Positions 1 through 5,310 of a stretch of 5,310 nucleotides of DNA are shown here, in pieces. The stretch is from Syntrophus sp. (in: bacteria) (GTDB taxonomy: Bacteria > Desulfobacterota > Syntrophia > Syntrophales > UBA5619). Position numbers and translations under genes: made by a program. The notes under the pieces were generated by a model. The model worked only from the letters and a program-made list of their open reading frames with translations. It did not search any database and was not told where the DNA came from. The stretch is from contig PNOO01000177.1 of assembly GCA_013824905.1 (NCBI GenBank), positions 1-5,310 on the forward strand, in the 5' to 3' direction. How positions within the stretch are numbered: the first letter of the stretch is position 1; each line of letters begins with the position of its first letter.

Positions 1-331
<331 letters not shown>

Positions 332-349
332 TAGATTAGCCTGGCTGTA

Positions 350-398
350 CTAAAAAGAAAGGGCGCGCCGTTGTTTCCGGCGCGCCCTTTCTTTTTAG
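350..398. terminator. Bidirectional intrinsic terminator after hppA
   Basis: A perfect 21-bp inverted repeat (arms 350-370 and 378-398) surrounds a 7-nt loop, TTGTTTC. The inner 10 bp are pure G/C (GGGCGCGCCG) and the outer 11 bp are an A-rich/T-rich tract, so either strand gives a GC hairpin ending in TTTCTTTTT. It begins 18 nt after the hppA stop, which is well placed to end that transcript. Because it is symmetric it can also stop leftward transcription. Confidence 0.93.
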
Positions 399-400
399 AT

Positions 401-449
401 AAAAAAATGGTGGATGGAAAAGGAGGGAACCTAAAAACCATCCACCATT
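401..449 (-). terminator. Intrinsic terminator for leftward transcription
   Basis: Read on the minus strand, AATGGTGGATGG (449-438) pairs perfectly with CCATCCACCATT (417-406) around a 20-nt loop and runs straight into seven consecutive T residues (407-401). The stem is 12 bp and moderately GC-rich. The T-run exists only on this strand, so it marks the end of a minus-strand transcript coming from the 450-1150 region. It lies directly beside the bidirectional terminator, giving two terminators in a row for leftward RNA. The large loop reads TTTTTAGGTTCCCTCCTTTT, which contains an anti-Shine-Dalgarno-like CCTCCTTT. Confidence 0.75.
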
Positions 450-455
450 ATAATA

Positions 456-489
456 CTGAAAGGGTTTCGATTGCCGCTCCACCTTTCAG
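456..489 (-). repeat. Hairpin just upstream of the leftward terminator
   Basis: CTGAAAGG (456-463) and CCTTTCAG (482-489) form a perfect 8-bp inverted repeat with an 18-nt loop. It lies 6 nt before the minus-strand terminator stem, so a leftward transcript would end in two tandem hairpins. Only the inverted repeat is seen; a structural role in RNA is inferred. Confidence 0.45.
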
Positions 490-531
490 ATTATCTTATC
501 ACATGCCAAACGCTATTTCAGCCTCGCTGCA

Positions 532-735
532 TCAATTTGAAAGAAAAAAGGATCTGCTCTTTTTTTTGCCGCCCTTCTTTCTGGCCCTGATCGTATGATC
601 CGCGGGAGCGGCCTCTTCTGTTTCGCCCTCTTCCCGGGTAACGAAAAAATCATACTCCTGAATCGATCCGGAATTGAGCTTTGCCTTTTTTCCCTTGCTG
701 CTCCTTGGACTTGGGCTCTTCTTTTCTCCTTCCAT
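532..735 (-). CDS. Hypothetical 67-residue basic, highly charged protein
   Basis: No family is recognised. ATG 735-733 to TGA 534-532 gives 67 residues starting MEGEKKSPSP. It has a Lys/Ser-rich N-terminus, an acidic middle (TREEGETEEAAPAD) and a Lys/Arg/Gly-rich C-terminus (ARKKGGKKKSRSFF). It has no transmembrane segment and no signal peptide, and is probably largely disordered. The same frame stays open upstream to an ATG at 1074, but that longer form would run through the sigma-54 promoter match and has no family-like content. ATG 735 is therefore preferred if the gene is transcribed from near 840. Against it, the ribosome site is poor (AGGGA about 12 nt before ATG) and the composition is low-complexity. 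It could be an incidental open frame inside a non-coding RNA. Confidence 0.3.
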   Translation of the reverse strand: MEGEKKSPSPRSSKGKKAKLNSGSIQEYDFFVTREEGETEEAAPADHTIRARKKGGKKKSRSFFLSN

Positions 736-803
736 AGATAATCTATTCCCTGTTTCAACGGCCAGCGTCGATATGAAAACTGTATGGATAATCCCGACTC
801 TGC

Positions 804-830
804 AAAGCGCCTCCTCAGGCTTGGCGCTTT
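804..830 (-). repeat. Hairpin near predicted 5' end of the short transcript
   Basis: AAAGCGCC (804-811) and GGCGCTTT (823-830) form a perfect 8-bp inverted repeat with an 11-nt loop. On the minus strand it would lie at about +11 to +37 of the RNA starting near 840, with AAGCCTGAGGA in the loop. On the plus strand the stem is followed by a T-rich stretch (TTTTCTCTT), but no plus-strand gene lies upstream that would need a terminator there. A 5' stabilising or regulatory hairpin is inferred. Confidence 0.35.
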
Positions 831-851
831 TCTCTTGAACAAACTGCTTTC

Positions 852-866
852 GCAATAGCAATGCCA
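852..866 (-). promoter_or_regulatory. Sigma-54 (-24/-12) promoter match
   Basis: The minus strand reads TGGCATTGCTATTGC, preceded by T. Against the sigma-54 consensus TGGCACG-N4-TTGC it has TGGCA and TTGC intact with exact spacing (GG-N10-GC); only the less critical C and G after TGGCA differ. Transcription would begin about 12 nt downstream, near 840. The -24 element starts 3 nt after the stop codon of a small open frame, so the site sits at a gene boundary rather than deep in coding sequence. A full sigma-54 activator gene lies about 285 bp upstream on the same strand. The motif is read directly; its use is inferred. Confidence 0.5.
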
Positions 867-869
867 ATT

Positions 870-1043
870 TTAGCGATCCTTCTTCTCTAGAATAATCTCC
901 CATGGAATGCGTTCCCAACACGATGAAATATCGGACACATGCACCACCTCGTCGGTGATGATGCAGATAGGTGCATCCTGAAGGAATGAATGAAAAACGA
1001 AATCCAGGAAACAAAACAGGACAAAGGCGTGCCGATACCGCAC
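870..1043 (-). CDS. Hypothetical 57-codon open frame, possibly a gene remnant
   Basis: No family is recognised. The frame runs from GTG 1043-1041 to TAA 872-870. Its N-terminal third is hydrophobic and aromatic (HAFVLFCFLDFVFHSFL) and could be a membrane segment. Its C-terminal half reads like ordinary protein (DAPICIITDEVVHVSDIS, then WERIPWEIILEKKDR). The frame is closed by an in-frame TAA near 1064 and has no ATG. A GGA lies 6 nt before the GTG, so initiation would be weak. It may be a small protein, the 3' remnant of a decayed gene, or chance. Overlapping inverted repeats at 939-977 fall inside it, which would also fit regulatory DNA rather than coding sequence. Confidence 0.2.
   Translation of the reverse strand: MRYRHAFVLFCFLDFVFHSFLQDAPICIITDEVVHVSDISSCWERIPWEIILEKKDR
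939..977. promoter_or_regulatory. Overlapping inverted repeats, possible activator binding region
   Basis: ATGCACC (939-945) is repeated inverted as GGTGCAT (970-976). Nested with it, GATGCA (960-965) pairs with TGCATC (972-977) around 6 nt. The cluster lies about 99-137 bp upstream of the start predicted for the sigma-54 promoter at 852-866, a distance typical of enhancer sites for NtrC/NifA-type activators. Only the repeats are seen; binding by the neighbouring activator is a guess. Confidence 0.25.
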
Positions 1044-1096
1044 GTAATTTCCATGAAATTTCGCTTAAATTCAACAGCCGGGTGGCATGGAAAGGA

Positions 1097-1134
1097 ATGT
1101 GCGCCTATTGCACATGGCGTGCTGAATAGGCACA
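1097..1134. repeat. Nested inverted repeats with pseudoknot potential after the regulator gene
   Basis: ATGTGC (1097-1102) and GCACAT (1110-1115) form a 6-bp stem whose whole 7-nt loop, GCCTATT (1103-1109), is complementary to AATAGGC (1125-1131). The outer pairing can be extended by TGT (1098-1100) with ACA (1132-1134) across a 2-nt bulge. The element lies 17 nt beyond the stop of the leftward sigma-54 regulator. It could be a 3' structure of that mRNA or a protein-binding site. It lacks a T-run, so it is not a standard terminator. Confidence 0.4.
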
Positions 1135-1150
1135 AGGAAAAGATATGTAA

Positions 1151-3286
1151 TTATTTGATATAGTTATTAATTTTCTTTTGTTCCCGGATCAGTTTGTAGC
1201 GAGAAATCCCAAGACGCCTCGCCGCCTCGGTTTTATTTCCCCTACTTATCTCCAGGGTATTTTCGATAATCTTCTTCTTGACGTCATTCGTGATCCTCTC
1301 CGTCACCAGAGTAAAATCAATTCCTTCCAAGGAGAGTTGTGGCAGGACGTTGTCGATCTGAATCCTGAGTTGCTCTTTATTGGTCGTCACCCTCATCTCC
1401 GCAGGCAGGTTTTCCGGGGTGATCATAAACCCTTCGTTGTGAAGGATCATGATCCGTTCAATGATGTTTTTCAGTTCTCGGACATTACCCGGCCAGTGGT
1501 AAGCAGTGAGAATAAGCTCCGCGTCCTCCGTAAATCCCTTCACCTTCTTCATGAATTTTCCGTTAAACTCTTCCACATAGTAACGGGCGAGAAGCAGGAT
1601 ATCGTCGATCCGCTCACGAAGCGGCGGGATCACGATCGGTACGACGCTGATCCGGTAGTAGAGATCCTCGCGAAAAGTCCCCTCCGCAACCATCCGGGTA
1701 AGATCCTTGTTAGTCGAAAAGATGAACCGGACGTCGATGGGGATATTTTCATTGCCTCCCAAGTGACGGATATGGCCATCCTCCAGCATCCGGAGAAACT
1801 TTGCCTGGATATGGATGTTCATGTCACCGATCTCATCCAGGAGCATCGTACCGCCGCTCGTGTATTCCAGAAGGCCGAGCTTTCTCTTTCTCGCATCGGT
1901 GAAGGCGCCTGCCTCATATCCGAACAGTTCGCTCTCCAAAAGAGTCCCTGGAATGGCCGCACAATTGACATCGACAAACGGCTTGGTGTTCCTGTCGCTC
2001 TGCCGGTGTATCGCACGGGCGATCAATTCCTTCCCGGTGCCGCTTTCCCCCTGAATCAGGATGCTGGTGTTGTGTCTGGCCACCTCCTCGATGACATGAA
2101 ACAGACTGCGCATCTTCTTCGACTTGCCGAGAATGTTATGAAAGCCTAAGAGGATGTCCTCACGCTCTTTGAGTTTCTCCACCTCCGTCTTCAACGATTT
2201 TGCTTCCAGGGAAAGCCGCGAATGCATAATGGCGTTGTCATAGGAAGTAGAGGTGTTCTTGACCAGTATATCAAGGGCATGGATCTCTTCCTGGGAATAG
2301 CTTCCCACCTTTTTGGCCAGATAGAGGGCGCCCTTGAACTTGTCTTTGACCGTGAGAGGAAGGGCGATTTCAGTCAGGTAATCCGGGAAAACAGCCTGGG
2401 TCGATGGACTTCCGGCGCTGAACTGGCTGGTGACGATGGCATTGGCGTCGATCGCCTCCCGAATAATGGTCGGCCCGATCTTCTCATCACAGGCCCGCCG
2501 GTCCGCGATGGACACCTTCTTTCCGTCGTTCACAAGGCAGCGGTCCTTCTCGATGTCCAGGAAATAGACCAAGACCTTCTCCGAGCCGGTTATTCTAAGG
2601 GCGCTCTTGACGAGTATCTCCAGGATATGGTTGTCCAGGACATAACTGGCATTCATCTTGGAGACGGCCTCCTGGAGGATCATGAGTTGCTGGATCTTCC
2701 CGTCATTGGCCTCGAAGAGTCGCAAATTGTAAATAATGATACTCAAGAAATTGGCATAGGTCACAAAGAGGCTGATCTCCTCCGGAAAGAACTTGGTCTC
2801 CTCTTTGAACCAGGCGGCGAGGATCCCGATGACTTCATCCTCAATCTTCAGGGGGGCGCAGAAATAGGAGCCGCGGTCATAGATCTTCGTCAGCATTCGG
2901 TCTGTTTCGGTGATCCGGGGATCGGTGGCCGTCACCTCCACGGCGATCGGTTGGCCGGATTTGGCCACCTTGGTCACAATGCAGTCGTGTTCATAGATAT
3001 TGAGGGCCACGGAAAGGACCCTCCGAGCCTCCTCGGGACTGTAGTTCTTGACGACCTTGGCCACGAGATTCTGGCGAGAGTCATCAAACAGGCGGATGAT
3101 CCCTCTGTCAAAACCGATGCTGTCGACCACCTCATCGAGAATCTTGACCAAGATTTCGTTCACACTGGAGGGGGCAGTCAGAAAAGAGCTCAGACGGAAG
3201 ATGCTTTGGAGCAGCTTATCCTTATCGAGCTGCAGCATAGAAGAAGTCCTCGCTTGGTCAGCCGTGACTGTTGATACTTGGGACAT
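1151..3286 (-). CDS. Sigma-54-dependent transcriptional activator, GAF-GAF-AAA+-Fis HTH
   Basis: A cytoplasmic enhancer-binding protein that hydrolyses ATP to open sigma-54 RNA polymerase complexes. Its 711 residues are complete. Two GAF-like sensor domains span about 27-185 and 200-355, followed by a short charged helix (about 356-378) and the AAA+ domain (about 384-620). Visible motifs are Walker A GESGTGKE (413-420), the sigma-54 contact loop as GAFTDA (460-465) instead of GAFTGA, Walker B GGTMLLDEIGDM (478-489), sensor I STNKDL (524-529), the Arg-finger region FREDLYYR (538-545) and sensor II WPGNVREL (598-605). A Fis-type helix-turn-helix (GNKTEAARRLGISRYKL, about 683-699) binds DNA. There is no receiver domain, so control is probably by a small ligand or protein at the GAF domains, not by phosphorylation. 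The signal cannot be named. The start at ATG 3286 is supported by AAAGGA 8 nt upstream. It lies 114 bp after the EF-G gene. Confidence 0.95.
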   Translation of the reverse strand: MSQVSTVTADQARTSSMLQLDKDKLLQSIFRLSSFLTAPSSVNEILVKILDEVVDSIGFDRGIIRLFDDSRQNLVAKVVKNYSPEEARRVLSVALNIYEHDCIVTKVAKSGQPIAVEVTATDPRITETDRMLTKIYDRGSYFCAPLKIEDEVIGILAAWFKEETKFFPEEISLFVTYANFLSIIIYNLRLFEANDGKIQQLMILQEAVSKMNASYVLDNHILEILVKSALRITGSEKVLVYFLDIEKDRCLVNDGKKVSIADRRACDEKIGPTIIREAIDANAIVTSQFSAGSPSTQAVFPDYLTEIALPLTVKDKFKGALYLAKKVGSYSQEEIHALDILVKNTSTSYDNAIMHSRLSLEAKSLKTEVEKLKEREDILLGFHNILGKSKKMRSLFHVIEEVARHNTSILIQGESGTGKELIARAIHRQSDRNTKPFVDVNCAAIPGTLLESELFGYEAGAFTDARKRKLGLLEYTSGGTMLLDEIGDMNIHIQAKFLRMLEDGHIRHLGGNENIPIDVRFIFSTNKDLTRMVAEGTFREDLYYRISVVPIVIPPLRERIDDILLLARYYVEEFNGKFMKKVKGFTEDAELILTAYHWPGNVRELKNIIERIMILHNEGFMITPENLPAEMRVTTNKEQLRIQIDNVLPQLSLEGIDFTLVTERITNDVKKKIIENTLEISRGNKTEAARRLGISRYKLIREQKKINNYIK

Positions 3287-3300
3287 TGAACTTATCCTTT
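3287..3300 (-). promoter_or_regulatory. Ribosome binding site of the sigma-54 activator
   Basis: AAAGGA (3300-3295) lies 8 nt before ATG 3286 on the minus strand, which fixes the start of the 711-residue protein. The remaining intergenic sequence up to 3400 shows no clear hairpin with a T-run and no convincing -35/-10 or -24/-12 promoter, so read-through from the upstream EF-G gene is possible. Confidence 0.7.
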
Positions 3301-3400
3301 CTTGTCGTTTTTACCACTGCCGACGGATCAGGATTTGCGCAGGAAGGTGCAGAGGGGTATGGTCCGCTTGATCGTAATGGAAAGAGTCCGTCCGCGATCG

Positions 3401-5310
3401 TCAGGTTTTATCATAGGCAAAAAACTGCATAGTAAATAAAGCCCTCCCCTGCGTGGCCGACCGGAGGTCCGTCGAATAGCCGAACATGGCCTTCAGGGGA
3501 ACCCTGGCCTTGATTTCACTGACCAATCCCTTGGGTGCGATGGCCTGGATCTCACCCCGACGGGCATTGATGTCGCCGATGACCTCTCCCATGAATTCAG
3601 TGGGAGTGATCACATTGACCAGCATGATCGGATCCAGAAGAACGGGATCAGCCTTCAGGCAGCCGTCCCGGAAGGCTATGGATGCCGCGATCCTGCACCC
3701 GAGCGCAGAAGATTCTCCCTCTTTCAGCGTCCCGCCAAGAATGACGATCCGGATATCGATCACAGGATATCCCGCAACCACGCCGCTCAGCAGGGCCTCG
3801 CGGATCCCGTCCTCCATTGCAGTCAGGAAGTCATCGGGGATGATCGTTCCATCTTTTAGCTCATGGACAATCTCCACCCCGCCTCCCCGGGCCTTCGGTT
3901 CCAGGAGGAGTTTCACATGGCCGAAATGCTTCTTTTCCCCCAGTTCCCGCTCGAACAGCCCCTCGCTTTCAACACGCTTCCGGATCGTCTCGCGGTGAAC
4001 GACCCGCGGTTTGCCAACGTTCACGCGGGCATTAAACTCCCGAAGAAGGCGATCGGTGATAATCTCGAGGTGCAACTCTCCCATACCCGAGATGACCGTT
4101 TGGGCGGTCTCATCATCGTATTTGACCCTTAGTGTGGGGTCTTCCTCCATCAGCTTGCCCAGGGCGACGGTGAGCTTCTCCTGGTCTGCCGGAGTCTTGG
4201 CCTCAATCGCCAGAGAGATGACCGGTTCATAGAATTCAATCGATTCGAGAAGGATGGGATGGGCTTCATCACAGATCGTATCGCCCGTCGTAATATCCTT
4301 GAGTCCCATGACAGCGATGATATCACCGGCGGCCGCCTGTTCCACGCGCTCCCGCTTATTGGCGTGCATTTTCAACAGTCGGGCGATCTTTTCCTTCTTT
4401 TTGCGGCTCGCATTATACAGCTCGTCCCCCGCTTGAAGCCGTCCTGAATAGATCCGGAGATAGGTGAGTTTTCTCCCCTCATCCTGCATGATCTTGAAGG
4501 CCAAGGCGGCCAGCGGCTCCCGGTCGCTGCTCTCCCTGATCTCTTCCTGCTTGGTCAGGGGGTTCATACCCTTCACAGGGGGGACCTCTTCCGGAGAGGG
4601 GAGAAAATGGACAACCGCATCGAGGACCGGCTGGACGCCTCTGTTCCGTAAGGCCGATCCGCACATGACGGGGACCACCTTAAGCGAGATCGTCGCCTTC
4701 CTGACGGCTGCAATGATCTCTTCGGCGGAAATCTCCACCCCGTCAAGATATTTCTCGGCAATGGCGTCGTCGGCATCGGCGAGAACGGCAAGCATCCTGT
4801 CCCTCTGTTCCGTCGCCTGCGGCAGTATCTCGTCCGGAATCTCCCCGTATGTATAGGCGAGCCCCTTGGTCGCATCATCCCAGGTGATGAGCTGCCGGCT
4901 GATCAGATCCACAACCCCCCGGAAGTGCTCCCCCTCTCCGAAGGGAAGCTGGATCGGGAGGGGCAGGGAGTTGAACCTCTCCTTCATCATTCGGATCGTC
5001 CCGGCATAGTTGGCCCCGACACGGTCCATTTTGTTGATGAAGGCCACCTTGGGAACGCCATACTTATCGGCCTGGTGCCAGACTGTCTCGGACTGGGGTT
5101 CCACCCCGCCCACGGCGCAGAAGACAACAACCGCGCCGTCCAGAACGCGGAGGCTCCGTTCGACCTCGATCGTGAAATCGACATGGCCCGGTGTGTCGAT
5201 GATGTGAATCTCATGGTTGTGCCAAGTGCAGGTGGTCACCGCCGATGTGATGGTGATCCCCCGCTCCTGTTCCTGCGGCATCCAGTCCATGACGGCCTCG
5301 CCGTCGTGAA
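3401..5310 (-). CDS. fusA: Elongation factor G family GTPase, lacking N-terminal P-loop (5' end outside window)
   Basis: A ribosomal translocase/recycling GTPase. The frame is open through the window edge (codons HDGEAV precede MDWM), and the ATG at 5290 is internal: the residues before MDWMPQEQERGITITSA are typical EF-G. About 635 of roughly 690-700 residues are present; the P-loop lies upstream. Numbering from that ATG: switch I RGITITSA (10-17), G3 DTPGHVD (32-38), G4 NKMD (86-89), G5 GSA (211-213), domain II around FKIMQDEGRKLTYLRIYSG (265-283), domain III GMGELHLEI (402-410), domain IV about 425-545, and domain V to the end. It closes with FGYSTDLRSATQGRALFTMQF. Where the canonical domain IV tip has GSYHDVDSSE, this protein reads GTLKEGESSA, so the usual tip His is Lys. 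This suggests a paralogue (a second EF-G) rather than the housekeeping copy of the str operon. The neighbours, which are not ribosomal genes, agree. The family is certain; the paralogue subtype is not. Confidence 0.95.
   Translation of the reverse strand, partial: HDGEAVMDWMPQEQERGITITSAVTTCTWHNHEIHIIDTPGHVDFTIEVERSLRVLDGAVVVFCAVGGVEPQSETVWHQADKYGVPKVAFINKMDRVGANYAGTIRMMKERFNSLPLPIQLPFGEGEHFRGVVDLISRQLITWDDATKGLAYTYGEIPDEILPQATEQRDRMLAVLADADDAIAEKYLDGVEISAEEIIAAVRKATISLKVVPVMCGSALRNRGVQPVLDAVVHFLPSPEEVPPVKGMNPLTKQEEIRESSDREPLAALAFKIMQDEGRKLTYLRIYSGRLQAGDELYNASRKKKEKIARLLKMHANKRERVEQAAAGDIIAVMGLKDITTGDTICDEAHPILLESIEFYEPVISLAIEAKTPADQEKLTVALGKLMEEDPTLRVKYDDETAQTVISGMGELHLEIITDRLLREFNARVNVGKPRVVHRETIRKRVESEGLFERELGEKKHFGHVKLLLEPKARGGGVEIVHELKDGTIIPDDFLTAMEDGIREALLSGVVAGYPVIDIRIVILGGTLKEGESSALGCRIAASIAFRDGCLKADPVLLDPIMLVNVITPTEFMGEVIGDINARRGEIQAIAPKGLVSEIKARVPLKAMFGYSTDLRSATQGRALFTMQFFAYDKT

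Larger units (their letters stand above)
401..840 (-). ncRNA. Possible short sigma-54-driven transcript (small mRNA or regulatory RNA)
   Basis: No known RNA family is recognised. The unit is inferred from its two ends: a -24/-12 promoter match at 866-852, which puts the start near 840, and a strong intrinsic terminator ending near 401. The RNA would be about 440 nt. It would carry a hairpin near its 5' end (830-804), a 67-codon open frame (735-532), and two tandem 3' hairpins, the last with a C-rich UCCCUCC loop. It could be a small-protein mRNA, a base-pairing RNA, or both. It lies downstream of, and on the same strand as, the sigma-54 activator gene, which is its most obvious possible regulator. 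Confidence 0.3.

Noticed and set aside
421..430. AAGGAGGG on the plus strand as a ribosome binding site
   Set aside because: No ATG, GTG or TTG with an open frame lies at a suitable distance, and the sequence is better explained as the loop of the minus-strand terminator.
449..454. TATAAT on the plus strand as a -10 promoter element
   Set aside because: There is no -35-like hexamer at 16-18 bp upstream and no plus-strand gene follows. It lies between two hairpins in AT-rich DNA.
804..830. Plus-strand intrinsic terminator at the 8-bp hairpin followed by TTTTCTCTT
   Set aside because: No plus-strand gene precedes it, since hppA already ends in a strong terminator at 350-398. The T-run is also interrupted.
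513..842. Minus-strand 109-codon frame overlapping the 67-codon candidate
   Set aside because: It is very Arg/Lys/Pro-rich in a way typical of a shifted frame, and has no ribosome site or motif.
736..1074. N-terminal extension of the minus-strand 532-735 frame, back to ATG 1074
   Set aside because: The extension contains low-information sequence (for example CTYLHHHRRGGACVRY), has no ribosome site, overlaps another minus-strand frame and runs across the sigma-54 promoter match.
780..1140. Known riboswitch (c-di-GMP, cobalamin, TPP and SAM considered)
   Set aside because: None of the conserved core sequences could be found in order on either strand; only simple hairpins are present.
1178..2149. 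Long plus-strand open frame (323 codons) opposite the regulator
   Set aside because: It is the antisense shadow of the sigma-54 activator AAA+ domain. It has no family motifs, and the minus strand carries unmistakable conserved motifs throughout.
2222..3274. Long plus-strand open frame (350 codons) opposite the regulator GAF domains
   Set aside because: It is rich in Asp, Gly, His and Leu, as expected from reading GC-rich coding DNA backwards, and shows no recognisable domain. It is treated as a shadow frame.

Overview
The window most likely comes from a Desulfobacterota (former Deltaproteobacteria) genome, perhaps close to the Syntrophales. This rests on the kind of genes seen: a membrane pyrophosphatase with a 'GGCWDN' motif, a GAF-domain sigma-54 activator and an EF-G paralogue, together with GC-leaning codon use. 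It is an inference from protein flavour, not a database match.

Layout. Positions 1-331 (+) hold the last ~109 residues of an ion-pumping membrane pyrophosphatase (hppA), followed by a perfect 21-bp inverted repeat that acts as a terminator (350-398). Positions 1151-3286 (-) encode a complete 711-residue sigma-54-dependent activator with two GAF sensor domains, an AAA+ domain and a Fis-type helix-turn-helix. Positions 3401-5310 (-) encode most of an elongation factor G (fusA family) whose N-terminal P-loop lies outside the window. hppA therefore converges on the leftward genes. The 114-bp gap between the EF-G gene and the regulator has no obvious terminator, so the two may be co-transcribed.

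The ~820 bp between hppA and the regulator (332-1150) hold no recognisable gene family but are rich in structure. On the minus strand they contain, in order of transcription: a nested inverted repeat with pseudoknot potential just after the regulator stop (1097-1134); a 57-codon open frame (870-1043); overlapping inverted repeats (939-977); a good match to a sigma-54 -24/-12 promoter (852-866); a hairpin near the predicted transcript start (804-830); a 67-codon basic, charged open frame (532-735); a second hairpin (456-489); and an intrinsic terminator (449-401) whose loop carries an anti-Shine-Dalgarno-like CCCTCCTTTT.

The most interesting reading is that the activator gene is followed by a short sigma-54-driven transcription unit of about 440 nt (about 840 to 401), giving a small protein, a regulatory RNA, or both. 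The activator might control it directly through sites 100-140 bp upstream of its start. This is an inference from motif placement. The activator also carries GAFTDA in place of the usual GAFTGA sigma-54 contact loop.
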